64,000 nt of DNA from JASGMR01 sp963664675 (lineage in GTDB: Bacteria; Thermotogota; Thermotogae; Petrotogales; Kosmotogaceae). How positions within the stretch are numbered: the first letter of the stretch is position 1; each line of letters opens with the position of its first letter. The stretch is taken from positions 186,001-250,000 of the forward strand of contig CAXXLB010000014.1 in the NCBI GenBank assembly GCA_963664675.2. The letters are read 5' to 3'. The position numbers were made by a program, and so were the translations under genes. Positions 37,846-46,752 of this stretch are shown here, in pieces. The notes beneath the pieces are model-generated. The model searched no databases and was not told the origin of the DNA. It saw only the letters and a program-made list of their open reading frames with translations.

Positions 37846-37856
37846 GATGATATAAT
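37828..37856 (+). promoter_or_regulatory. Promoter of hpf
   Basis: TTTGAA (37828-37833), 17 bp, TATAAT (37851-37856). Transcription would begin near 37863 and give a leader of about 44 bases before ATG 37907. Confidence 0.65.
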
Positions 37857-37906
37857 GAGATATATTATAGATTTCGCAGCACCCAATCATGAGAGGAGGG
37901 CTTTTT

Positions 37907-38434
37907 ATGGATATTAATTTATTTTCAAAAGATGTAGATTTATCAGATGTTATGCGAGATCATCTGGAGAAACAACTGTCTAAAGTAAAAAAGATGGTTA
38001 ATGATGACAAAATAATTTCTTATGATGTTAGAGTAAACAAAGACAGAGCATTTTATAAGGTCGAAGTAACCATTCATCTTCCAGGTGTTTTAATAAGGGT
38101 TGAAGAAAAGGGAAGCGATTTTTATAATGTGGTTGATGGACTCGTTGATACTTTAGAAAGGAGATTGAGAAAATATAAGGAAAGATCGAAAAATAAGCAC
38201 AAAAAACCGCTTAAAGACATACAAAACGAACCCACACCAATATTTGAGGAAAATGAATCACAGATAACAAAAAGAAAAAGATTTTTTTTGAAGCCTATGA
38301 CTGAAGAAGAAGCGGTTTTACAGATGGAGATGCTTGGGCATAACTTTTTTGTTTTTAAGAATGTTAATACAGATGAAATCAATACATTATATGTAAGAAA
38401 AAATGGAACAATTGGTCTAATTGAAATAGAATAA
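37907..38434 (+). CDS. hpf: Ribosome hibernation promoting factor, long form
   Basis: A 175-residue protein with an N-terminal S30AE domain (DVDLSDVMRDHLEKQLSKVK, VTIHLPGVLIRVEEKGSDF) and the C-terminal extension (RKRFFLKPMTEEEAVLQMEMLGHNFFVF) that lets long-form HPF dimerise 70S ribosomes into inactive 100S particles. ATG 37907 lies six bases after GAGGAGGG. Single-gene transcript with its own promoter and terminator; close to dnaK, fitting a stress role. Confidence 0.93.
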   Translation: MDINLFSKDVDLSDVMRDHLEKQLSKVKKMVNDDKIISYDVRVNKDRAFYKVEVTIHLPGVLIRVEEKGSDFYNVVDGLVDTLERRLRKYKERSKNKHKKPLKDIQNEPTPIFEENESQITKRKRFFLKPMTEEEAVLQMEMLGHNFFVFKNVNTDEINTLYVRKNGTIGLIEIE

Positions 38435-38448
38435 TTTTGAAAAGTGGA

Positions 38449-38477
38449 GGAACCACCTTAGGGTGGTCCTTTTTTTG
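38449..38477 (+). terminator. Terminator after hpf
   Basis: GGAACCACC pairs with GGGTGGTCC (one bulged A) over a tiny TTA loop and is followed by T7. Confidence 0.85.
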
Positions 38478-38485
38478 AAAAGGGA

Positions 38486-39946
38486 GTGTTAATAATAAAC
38501 AAGAAAAATAGAACTCAAAAAATAATATTTAGCAACATAGATGATGAAATCAGAATAGCAGTCTTAGAAGAAGATAAAATAGAGAAGATATTTTTTGAAG
38601 AAAGAACGAATGAAAGTGTTACCGGTAATATATATCTTGGTTATGTAGAAAATATAGTTCCGGCGCTGGAAGCTGCTTTTGTAAGAGTAGGTTATGGAAA
38701 GAACGCATTTTTGAGACTCAGAGATATTAAGAATGGTGACAAAATAAATAAAGGCTCGAAAGTAATGGTTCAAGTTATTAAGGATCCAATAGGTCAGAAG
38801 GGGCCACAGGTAACTATTAATATGAGTCTGGCAGGAAGAACTATAGTGTATACACCACATGTTAATCATATAGGAGTTTCACGAAAAATAGTCGACAAAA
38901 ACGAGAGAAAAAGACTCGCGAAAATTGCAAGAGACAACATAAAAGAGGGCGGTTTGATAATCAGAACAGCTTCTGAAGGAATTTCTGAAAGAGATATGGT
39001 CCTGGAAATTCAAGAATTACTGGATAAATGGAAATTGATGAATGAATGTTATAACAGAAGCAGAAAAGTGAAATTGTTATATGAAGATCCGGGATTAGTA
39101 GAATATACTTTGAGAGAACTTCTCGGAGAAAATACATTCGAAATCGTTGTGGATTCCGAAGACCTATGGCATGAGGTTGTAAAATTTATTGGAAAATTCA
39201 AACCTGGATTTAAACCTATAGTTAGATTCATCGAGGGGGATGCTTTTATAGAAGAATCCATTTATGAAATGATGAAGACTTTATATGTGAGAAAAGTACC
39301 TCTGGAGAAGGGTGGTAATATTTTTATAGATACTACGGAAGCTTTGACCGTTATTGATGTGAATTCAGCCAGCAATATTACTTGCAACGATATTTCCGAA
39401 ACTTCATTTGAAACTAATATGGAAGCGGCTAAGGAAATAGTGAGGCATATTAAGTTGAGAAATTTAAGCGGCATAATCATAATAGATTTCATAGACATGA
39501 AGAGAGAAGAGAGTAGAAGAAAAATAATAGATTTTATGAATAAAGAATTAAAAAAGGATAAAGCAAAAACGATGATCATGGGATTTACAAAGTTGGGATT
39601 GCTTGAATTGACAAGAAAAAGATCAACACCGAGATTCGATTCAAAATTGTACATCACTTGCCCTATCTGTAAAGGAATTGGCAAAATAGAATCACCACAT
39701 GTTACTTATCAGAAAATATTGAAGGATATAAGCAAAGTGGTAGATAACGACATAAGTATTTCTAAAATTTCTTTAAAGGTATATCAGAATCTTTCAGGAA
39801 TCTTAACACCGGATATTAAAAAACAATTGGTCGCAAAATATAAAACAGAATTGGATGTATCATTTTTATGGCCCACACCTTCAACTTATGATGTCAGTTT
39901 TGAGAGAAAGAAAGTTTATAGAAAACTTAAAAAACTCAAAAAGTGA
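38486..39946 (+). CDS. rng: Ribonuclease G/E family protein
   Basis: A 486-residue RNase E/G-family enzyme. An S1-like domain (VTGNIYLGYVENIVPALEAAFVRVG) is followed by the nuclease domain with the Mg2+ aspartates in TVIDVNSASN and IIIDFIDMKREESRR and the zinc-link CPICKGIGK. It trims rRNA and starts mRNA decay. The start is unclear: GTG 38486 is fused to the AGGGAG ribosome site, while the codon at normal spacing is ATA 38492. It lies only about 10 bp after the hpf terminator. A tRNA operon promoter follows its stop. Confidence 0.92.
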   Translation: MLIINKKNRTQKIIFSNIDDEIRIAVLEEDKIEKIFFEERTNESVTGNIYLGYVENIVPALEAAFVRVGYGKNAFLRLRDIKNGDKINKGSKVMVQVIKDPIGQKGPQVTINMSLAGRTIVYTPHVNHIGVSRKIVDKNERKRLAKIARDNIKEGGLIIRTASEGISERDMVLEIQELLDKWKLMNECYNRSRKVKLLYEDPGLVEYTLRELLGENTFEIVVDSEDLWHEVVKFIGKFKPGFKPIVRFIEGDAFIEESIYEMMKTLYVRKVPLEKGGNIFIDTTEALTVIDVNSASNITCNDISETSFETNMEAAKEIVRHIKLRNLSGIIIIDFIDMKREESRRKIIDFMNKELKKDKAKTMIMGFTKLGLLELTRKRSTPRFDSKLYITCPICKGIGKIESPHVTYQKILKDISKVVDNDISISKISLKVYQNLSGILTPDIKKQLVAKYKTELDVSFLWPTPSTYDVSFERKKVYRKLKKLKK

Positions 39947-39958
39947 TGTAGACATCAA

Positions 39959-39987
39959 TTGACACTCAAAACATTGCATGATAGAAT
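39959..39987 (+). promoter_or_regulatory. Promoter of the tRNA Ser-Arg pair
   Basis: Perfect TTGACA (39959-39964), 17 bp, TAGAAT (39982-39987). Transcription would start about 12 bp before tRNA-Ser. Confidence 0.85.
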
Positions 39988-40005
39988 TCTAAATTAGGTG
40001 GAGAT

Positions 40006-40097
<92 letters not shown>

Positions 40098-40104
40098 ATT
40101 TTTT

Positions 40105-40181
40105 GTGCCTATAGCTCAGCTGGATAGAGCGCTAGACTGCGGATCTGGAGGTCGGGCGTTCGAATCGCCCTAGGCACGCCA
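40105..40181 (+). tRNA. tRNA-Arg (GCG)
   Basis: A 77-base cloverleaf with acceptor GTGCCTA/TAGGCAC, anticodon stem CTAGA/TCTGG, loop CTGCGGA (anticodon GCG), T arm GGGCG-TTCGAAT-CGCCC, discriminator G and encoded CCA. Most bacteria use ACG (read as ICG) for CGN arginine codons, so GCG is less usual. Confidence 0.93.
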
Positions 40182-40186
40182 CTTTG

Positions 40187-40927
40187 TCATCTGAACTTAA
40201 TCATACCAATTACTTTTTTTAAATTGGATATGCCGAAAATACAGTTTTTAGGATCGAGATATAGATCTTTTTTTGTAGCTATACCTCCCATGAATCCTCC
40301 AACGTGTACATTTTTATTGCCAAAGGAAGCGTTGAATCCACCCAGAGTACCGGTATCGCCCGTACCCATTCCCGTTGAAGTCAGTATTTGGAGATTTCCT
40401 ATCCTTAAAATGAATTCAATGAAATTCTGTCTTGGAAGTATTTCGGCAATTTGAGTACTCGGTATTACTCTGGAGTTCATGCCGATTCCGAATGAGATTT
40501 CGATTTTATCTTTATAAATAATATATTTGAAAGTTCTTCTGTATATTTCGATGTAAATTGTACCGATTAAGCCGAATACAATGAAGATCGTATATGGAAA
40601 GTTATCGAACAATCTTATAACAAAGTTTGTGAGATCAATATCCTGGATTTTATTTTGAATGAAGGTAACATCATAAAATATTTTTATTATCCAACCGATA
40701 AGGTTTAATAAAACAGGAAAAAAGAAAATAAGAAAGTTTCTTCTCCTGAAAGAGAGTATTAAACCCGGAACAATTGTGATTGCTGCCCATATAACGATTA
40801 TAAAAACTTTTTGAGAATCTTCATGGAAAAATCCAAGATCATAATTCAGGAACATTATGATTCCAACGATCAAGTAAAAGGGATATAAATAATATCTCAA
40901 AAAGAAAGATCGTCTGGTGGGTTTCAA
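40187..40927 (-). CDS. Membrane protein with bacterial PH-like domain
   Basis: A 246-residue protein with about four N-terminal membrane helices (about 10-125) and a cytoplasmic part that starts RRTFKYIIYKDKIEISFGIG and SRVIPSTQIAEILPRQNF, as in bPH (YdbT/YvbH-like) domains. A Gly-rich stretch (GTGDTGTLGGFNASFGNK) follows. The function is unknown; such proteins are membrane-associated binding modules. Its start overlaps the stop of the AddA-like gene by 4 bp, so it is the last gene of a tightly coupled four-gene unit. Confidence 0.6.
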   Translation of the reverse strand: MKPTRRSFFLRYYLYPFYLIVGIIMFLNYDLGFFHEDSQKVFIIVIWAAITIVPGLILSFRRRNFLIFFFPVLLNLIGWIIKIFYDVTFIQNKIQDIDLTNFVIRLFDNFPYTIFIVFGLIGTIYIEIYRRTFKYIIYKDKIEISFGIGMNSRVIPSTQIAEILPRQNFIEFILRIGNLQILTSTGMGTGDTGTLGGFNASFGNKNVHVGGFMGGIATKKDLYLDPKNCIFGISNLKKVIGMIKFR

Positions 40928-43851
40928 TATAATGATTCTATCACCTTCTTTTGATACGATTTTATCATTTCATTCAACCTGTTTTTAAAATCTTCTTCAT
41001 CATTCAAGTAGACTTCAAAAATATTACCGGTGTTCACATACAATAAGGTCGCCTTTTCAACCGAAAAGATTTCTTTACATAAATAAATATAAAATTCCAT
41101 TTGAAATATATGTTTTTTTCTCATTTTTTCAGGATGGAGGGTATATTTATAGTCTATTATTTCCCATTTGTTATCCTTTTTGATTATTTTATCAAGAATT
41201 CCCATGAGAATATATTTTTCATATTTTTTATGTATCTGAAGTTCACTCCTTGAGAGATCAGATGATTCAATTTTATTGATAATATCATTGCTTTTGATTT
41301 TTTCTATTATTTTTTTAGCCCTTTGAATTTCGTTTTCTGAAAACGATAAACTGTCATTGATAAAACTGTGATCATCTTTTAAAATCTGATTCATGTTTAT
41401 TTTTTTTCCATGATGTAAAGAACCGAGAGGTTGGAGCAACGAGTGAATAAGAGTACCCATATTTTTTGGTTTTCTTTTTAGAACGGGTTCTTCATCAGTA
41501 TGAATTACATCGTATTCGTCTTCAAATTGCTGAAGAAGGATGGTGGGTGAAATGTATTTTATATATGAGGAATCCTCAGGTGGTTCTAAAAATTCCGTAT
41601 TTATTTCAGGGTAAAGAATCTCTGGTTTTTCAGATTTCTCAATTCTGGAATATTTGATATCTTCTATTAATTTTATTTTTGAATCGAATACACTGGTTAT
41701 TTTGAAGGTATCGGTTTCTTCATCTTTTAAAAAGATAACCCCACCCATCAAATTGAACCAGGGACTGGAAGTGTTTGCTTTTCCGGAAATAGAAATATAA
41801 AGTCTTTCCATTGCTCTTGTACAACCTACGTAAAGAATTCTCTTTTCTTCTTCAAAATCTTTATCTTCTTCAATTTTTCTTAATTTATTTATATAGGCAT
41901 CTTTATTACTACTGCCTAGCTCCTTATTTGAAATGATAAACTTATCATTTTGAAAGAGGATTTGTATCTTGTCATTGTTTTTTTTTCTGAAAAAACTATC
42001 AGCTAAGATAACGATTGGAAACTCTAATCCTTTAGATCTGTGAACGGTCATTAATTTGATATTATCGGCTTTTTCAGATTCCAGACTGGCTTCCCTTTCG
42101 TCGCTGTTGTCGATGAAAAACTTGATGTTCTTTGTTATTTCTCTCAACGAAGTTCCATAACTATCCATTTCTCTGGCAATATCCAGTAATTTATCGACAT
42201 TTGCTATTAATTTATCGGAATTCTTGTATATTGAAAGCATAGCGATATATTTGTTATCGTCGATCAATCCCTGAAGTATTTCGCCTGGAGACAGATAGTG
42301 TTTGAGTTTTGAATATTTGTCGAAACTCTCTTTTATTTTGGATAACTTTGGTAGATCGGAATTTGAAAACGATTCATAAAGGGATAAATTTTTTCGCTTC
42401 ATTTGCATTATTTCATCGAGATTCAAGGCAACCAGGGGGGACATAAGCATCTTGAACAGAGATGTTTCATCACTGAAATCTGTCAACACATTCAGAAAAG
42501 AAAGCAAACCCCCAATTTCCGACCTGTCATAGAAATTTTTCCCCCCAAGTGTAAAATATGGAATGTTTTTTGTTGAAAATACGTTTTCAAATTTGGATAT
42601 TTTATTGAAATTTCTGAATAGAACAGCGATATCGGAAGCTTTTATTTTTCTTCTTACAGGATTTCCCCTGTTGTTGAAAATCATTTCCTCTCCTATCATG
42701 TTTATTATTAAATTTGAAAGCCTTTCCGGCTCTTCATCTTTATTTTCAGAATTTATTATGAATACTTTTTTTGTATTTTCAGAAAATTTTTCACCAACTA
42801 CAGAATTGATTTTGACATTGTATATAGATTTATATATTTTATTTGAAGGTTCTAAAGGCATTATTCTTGAAAAAAATTCATTTTGAAAACTCACTAGATT
42901 TTCATTGGACCGCCAGTTTTTATTGAGATCCTTGATTTCTTCTTCGTTATATTCAAACTTTTTCTTGGTAGCGTTGAAAATTGAAATATCCGCTCCTCTG
43001 AATTTGTATATTGATTGTTTTGGATCACCTACGAGGAAGAGTTCATTGTTTTTTTTATCATACAGCTTTTCTATTATTTTCATCTGCAGAATGTCGGTGT
43101 CCTGAAATTCATCGATTAAAATGTATTTGAATCTCTCAGAGAACTTTTCGGTTATTTCAGGTCTGTCCCTCAACAATTCATAGGTGGTCAGGAGCAAATC
43201 ATCAAAATCTATCAAATTCTGACTGATAGCATATTCTCTATAAATCTCGATCAATCTTAACGCATGGTTATAAAAGCAAATCGATGCATCTATATTCTGA
43301 ATATCGTTTTCACCGATCACTTTATCCTTTATATCCCTTTCTGTAACTGGAAAACTATATTTCAGTCTGTACATATTGTTCAGTGAATTCAGAAGTAAAT
43401 TATATGATTCGTCAACACCTATCAAGTTGATCAGCGGGTTGAGATCGTTCATATTTTTTTCAAAATAGGATTTCGTTATTGTAGTCTGAATCACGGCCTT
43501 TTTTAACCCTGTGAGAATATTGAAATATGGATCTCTTCTCATTATTATTGAAGATTCTCTCAAAATTCTTCTGCAAAATGAGTGTATTGTAGAAATGGGG
43601 GCACTGTTCAGTTTGTTGAGCAGTTCTTTCCATTTTTCACTGTGATTTTTATCATCAGTTTTCCTGTTGATTTCTTCTCTTATTCTTTCTTTCATTTCAT
43701 TAGCGGCCTTTTCGGTAAAAGTTATGGTTAAAACATTATAGAAATTTAAGTCACTTCCGCTTTTGAAAGAAGTTTCAAAGATGGATAAATATTTTTGGAC
43801 GAGAGTGTAGGTTTTACCCGTTCCAGCTGAGGCGGATATGAGAGTATTCAT
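40924..43851 (-). CDS. AddA-like UvrD-family helicase-nuclease
   Basis: A 975-residue superfamily 1A helicase with a C-terminal nuclease. Walker A ASAGTGKT is at 7-14; also seen are LIDEFQDTD (motif II), VGDPKQSIYKFRGADI (motif III), VHRSKGLEFP (motif V) and YVGCTRAMERLYI (motif VI). Near the C terminus, GILDKIIKKDNKWEIIDYKYT is the GxxD...DYK core of a PD-(D/E)XK nuclease. This layout matches AddA/RecB, which process double-strand breaks. AddA is slightly larger and works with AddB, which is not next to it, so the partner is elsewhere or absent. It overlaps both neighbours by 4 bp. Confidence 0.88.
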   Translation of the reverse strand: MNTLISASAGTGKTYTLVQKYLSIFETSFKSGSDLNFYNVLTITFTEKAANEMKERIREEINRKTDDKNHSEKWKELLNKLNSAPISTIHSFCRRILRESSIIMRRDPYFNILTGLKKAVIQTTITKSYFEKNMNDLNPLINLIGVDESYNLLLNSLNNMYRLKYSFPVTERDIKDKVIGENDIQNIDASICFYNHALRLIEIYREYAISQNLIDFDDLLLTTYELLRDRPEITEKFSERFKYILIDEFQDTDILQMKIIEKLYDKKNNELFLVGDPKQSIYKFRGADISIFNATKKKFEYNEEEIKDLNKNWRSNENLVSFQNEFFSRIMPLEPSNKIYKSIYNVKINSVVGEKFSENTKKVFIINSENKDEEPERLSNLIINMIGEEMIFNNRGNPVRRKIKASDIAVLFRNFNKISKFENVFSTKNIPYFTLGGKNFYDRSEIGGLLSFLNVLTDFSDETSLFKMLMSPLVALNLDEIMQMKRKNLSLYESFSNSDLPKLSKIKESFDKYSKLKHYLSPGEILQGLIDDNKYIAMLSIYKNSDKLIANVDKLLDIAREMDSYGTSLREITKNIKFFIDNSDEREASLESEKADNIKLMTVHRSKGLEFPIVILADSFFRKKNNDKIQILFQNDKFIISNKELGSSNKDAYINKLRKIEEDKDFEEEKRILYVGCTRAMERLYISISGKANTSSPWFNLMGGVIFLKDEETDTFKITSVFDSKIKLIEDIKYSRIEKSEKPEILYPEINTEFLEPPEDSSYIKYISPTILLQQFEDEYDVIHTDEEPVLKRKPKNMGTLIHSLLQPLGSLHHGKKINMNQILKDDHSFINDSLSFSENEIQRAKKIIEKIKSNDIINKIESSDLSRSELQIHKKYEKYILMGILDKIIKKDNKWEIIDYKYTLHPEKMRKKHIFQMEFYIYLCKEIFSVEKATLLYVNTGNIFEVYLNDEEDFKNRLNEMIKSYQKKVIESLY

Positions 43852-44744
43852 GATTTGGTCCCTCTTCTGTTTTTAATTTCCGAATAGGAATAAATTATCA
43901 TAGCTATTATAAGTGGTGAAAAGTAGAAAATCAGCCTGTAAAGTATGAGTGAACTGAACAATACTTCAACATCGATATTTTTATTTCTGGAAATTATCAA
44001 AGCCTCAAAGACCCCCAGTCCGCCGGGAACCTGACTGGAAATTCCAAGCAATTGTGCGAAGATAAAATCATTGAATAATTTGACCGAGAATTTCACCTGA
44101 TCGCTTAGCAGAACCAGAAATACGAGGAATGAAAAAAGAATGTCGAAACATGAAATTGCGATTTGAAAAAAGGTGGTTTTTAAGTTGGGAATTTTAAATT
44201 GAAAATTCTTAATTTTTAAAGGCTTTTTTCTGAAAATGACGAGTGCCAGATAAAGAAACAGTATGATTAAGGAGAGAGAACCGAAAATGAAATTTTTTAA
44301 CAGGAAAAAATTGATTGAAACCAGACATAAAAATCCAAGCCAGTACGTCAGATATGCATAAAAGGTTATTATTATTATATTTGGTACTGAAATTTGTTTT
44401 ACACCGTATAGTCTGAATCTCACGGATCCTGACGACAAAACGTTCATACCGAAATTTTTACTGAATGAGTAACTTATGAAGGAAATCGGCAGTACTTTTT
44501 TGTAAGGTAGTTTGAGATTCAACTTCAAAACGGGTAAGAAATCATAAAAAGAGAGATTAAGATAGACCAAAAATGTTATGGAAACGGAAAGAATAATTTT
44601 ATTTGCGCTGAAATTCTGAATGCTTTTTATAATTTCATTTATTGAAATGTTTTTTAAATTTTTATAGATAACATAAACCGCAATAATAAATATTACAACT
44701 CCCACTAAGGAGGAAATAGAATTTATCGTTTTTCTTTTTATCAT
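43848..44744 (-). CDS. YbhN/UPF0104-family (LPG synthase-like) membrane protein
   Basis: A 298-residue protein with about eight membrane helices and the family motif GISSQVPGGLGVFEALI near the C terminus; SSGSVRFRLYGVKQISVP is also typical of the MprF/YbhN membrane domain. Without the MprF catalytic domain it is probably a lipid flippase-like transporter or a lipid-glycosylation helper; the substrate is unknown. It overlaps the AddA-like and PPK2 genes by 4 bp on each side. Confidence 0.82.
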   Translation of the reverse strand: MIKRKTINSISSLVGVVIFIIAVYVIYKNLKNISINEIIKSIQNFSANKIILSVSITFLVYLNLSFYDFLPVLKLNLKLPYKKVLPISFISYSFSKNFGMNVLSSGSVRFRLYGVKQISVPNIIIITFYAYLTYWLGFLCLVSINFFLLKNFIFGSLSLIILFLYLALVIFRKKPLKIKNFQFKIPNLKTTFFQIAISCFDILFSFLVFLVLLSDQVKFSVKLFNDFIFAQLLGISSQVPGGLGVFEALIISRNKNIDVEVLFSSLILYRLIFYFSPLIIAMIIYSYSEIKNRRGTKS

Positions 44745-45460
44745 AATGTTTTTTCAATGTTTGATATGGCTTCTTTTAAAACCTTTATTCTTTCATATTT
44801 TTTACAGTCACCTTCGATTATTATCCACGGAGCATAATCGTGACTGGTCTTTTCGAGCATTTCTTCTAAGGCGATTTTATACAGAGACCTTTTCGATCTG
44901 TTTCGCCAGTCTTCATCGGTTATTTTCCACTTTTTGTAATCACTGTTTTCTCTTTCTTTAAATCTCTTCAGTTGAGTCTCTTCATCGATCTCCAGCCAGA
45001 ATTTCATAATAATGATTCCATGGTAATGGAGCTGAAATTCCATATCATTTATTTCTTTATAAGCCCTTTCCCATTCGCTTCTTAAGGCAAAACCCTCAAC
45101 CCTTTCCACGAGTACTCTTCCGTACCAGCTTCTGTCAAAAATGGCTATACGTCCATCCGTGGGGAAATTTTTCCAGAATCTCCATAAATAATTGTATTTT
45201 AATTCATGGCTATCAGGGGCGCTGTATGGATTGACTCTATAACCCCTGGGATCCATTTTGGCGGTTAACCTTTTTATTGATCCACCTTTTCCTGCCGCAT
45301 CCCAGCCTTCAAATGCCATGATAATCGAAGTTTTCTTTTTTAAAAGCTTTAATTGAAGTTCGTTAATTTTTTTCTGTAGTTTTGGAAGTTCTTTCTCATA
45401 TTTGGAATCGGAAATTTTTTTGTTATGGTCTACGTTGTCCAGAATTATATAGTCTTTCAT
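44741..45460 (-). CDS. Polyphosphate kinase 2-family protein, catalytic domain
   Basis: A 239-residue PPK2 domain. Walker A is FEGWDAAGKGGSIKRL, followed by MDPRGYRVNPYSAP, YLWRFWKNFPTDGRIAIFDRSWYGRVLVERVEG (Walker B-like and lid) and the C-terminal WIIIEGDCKKYERI block; all catalytic residues look intact. It transfers phosphate between polyphosphate and nucleotides (AMP or ADP/GDP class not decided). The frame stays open upstream of ATG 45460 into the linker of the next feature, so it is probably the C-terminal half of a fused two-domain enzyme of about 493 residues. Confidence 0.88.
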   Translation of the reverse strand: MKDYIILDNVDHNKKISDSKYEKELPKLQKKINELQLKLLKKKTSIIMAFEGWDAAGKGGSIKRLTAKMDPRGYRVNPYSAPDSHELKYNYLWRFWKNFPTDGRIAIFDRSWYGRVLVERVEGFALRSEWERAYKEINDMEFQLHYHGIIIMKFWLEIDEETQLKRFKERENSDYKKWKITDEDWRNRSKRSLYKIALEEMLEKTSHDYAPWIIIEGDCKKYERIKVLKEAISNIEKTL

Positions 45461-46221
45461 TTCCGTTTCCTTATGTTCATGTGCTTCCTGTGCGCTCGAT
45501 TCTTTGTTGATTTTTGAGATTTTTTTCTTCCAATATATTCAGAAATAACCGGGGTACATTCATCGCTTGCAGATTTTTTATCATTGGCATCTATTAACAA
45601 CCATTTTGAATAGTCGGTATTCGTTTTCTCAAGAATGTGATCGTATAATTTACAGAATTTTTCATAATGTTTATTCTGTTTTTCATCCTTTTTATTCACA
45701 AGCCACGAGGAATTTTTGTTTTTGGAGAGGGTTTTCATTCTTTTATATTGTTTCTTTTTCATTTATATGGAGAAAAAATTTCAAAATTATATACCCGTCA
45801 TCGATTAACAGTTTCTCAGTATTGTTTATTATTTGAATCAGATTATCATCTCTGCCCTTTTTGAAAAAATGGTATAAAAGACGATAATACCATCCGGAAG
45901 AAAAAATTCCGAAATTTCCACGTTTAGGCAGATTCTGCCAGAATGGCCACATAAAAGGAGAACTTTTTTCTTTTTTTGAAAAATTTTCAAAATTGAATAC
46001 CTTACTTACCCCCTTGGGTCCATAGGTTTTAAAAGCTCATTTATTATATATCCCTTTCCTGAAAAATGCCATCCTTCCATGAGAATCAGAACAGGAATAT
46101 TTTTGTCTATAGCCTTTCTCTGAAGGATTCCAGGAAGATACTCTGCAGTACTTTTTGATATATTATTTTGGGGAAGAAACATTTTACTCTGAATTGAATT
46201 CAACATTTTATATTTACTCAT
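45457..46221 (-). CDS. N-terminal, degenerate PPK2 domain of a two-domain enzyme, frame broken
   Basis: Three short frames make one PPK2-like domain: LILMEGWHFSGKGYIINELLKPMDPRG, then WPFWQNLPKRGNFGIFSSGWYYRLL, then a C-terminal KWLLIDANDKK block. The catalytic Asp of DRSWYGR is Ser here (SSGWYY), as in the inactive N domain of polyphosphate:AMP phosphotransferase (PAP), where two PPK2 domains are fused. Breaks: a missing base in the C5 run 46009-46013, a surplus T near 45751-45753, and probably a missing base in the T7 run 45520-45526. The last repair makes the linker run into the catalytic domain. Confidence 0.75.
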
Positions 46222-46319
46222 AAAACAATTATATATTAAAGTATTTCAAAAAATAAATGTTTTACAAAATGTTTATGATAAAATTAAAACAAAACGGAGA
46301 ATTTAAAGGGAGTGATCCA

Positions 46320-46752
46320 GTGAAAAAAATCATCTTTTTAACAGCGGTTCTTGGTTTACTTATTTTGTTCAGTGGTTGTGCAAGATACTATGATAACTTG
46401 ACCTTTGACAATATCGTGTCGGGATTTGAAAATGCACTTGAAAATATGGAACCCGAAAAATTGATGGAGTTCTTTGATGTCAATGCTGAAATCCTAGAAA
46501 ACTGGCAGGATAAGGGACAGGGTAAGGAATATATAGAGTCATATTTTGTTGACCTATTCTCCACTGTCGAAGTCGGTACAATGGCCGTTTGAAAATATCA
46601 GTCGGGATGAAAATAGTGGGATTTTTTCATTCTGGGTTGATTATACACTTCTCGACGAAACGGAAATTACGGCTCAGTATAATCTGTCTGCAAAAAAAGA
46701 TTTTTTTTGGTTTGTAAATAAGGTTAATATAATAGTTAATCAGACGAATTAA
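46320..46752 (+). CDS. Small lipoprotein, frame broken once
   Basis: From GTG 46320 (after GGGAGTG) the frame reads KKIIFLTAVLGLLILFSGC, a signal peptide with lipobox LFSGC. The mature part (EKLMEFFDVNAEILENWQDK, GKEYIESYFVDLFS) continues in the next frame as QWPFENISRDENSGIFSFWV and WFVNKVNIIVNQ; removing one G at 46575-46576 joins the parts into about 143 residues. The layout resembles small NTF2-like (DUF4440-type) secreted domains, but I cannot name the family. It converges on the LolA-like gene with a 4-bp overlap. Confidence 0.65.
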
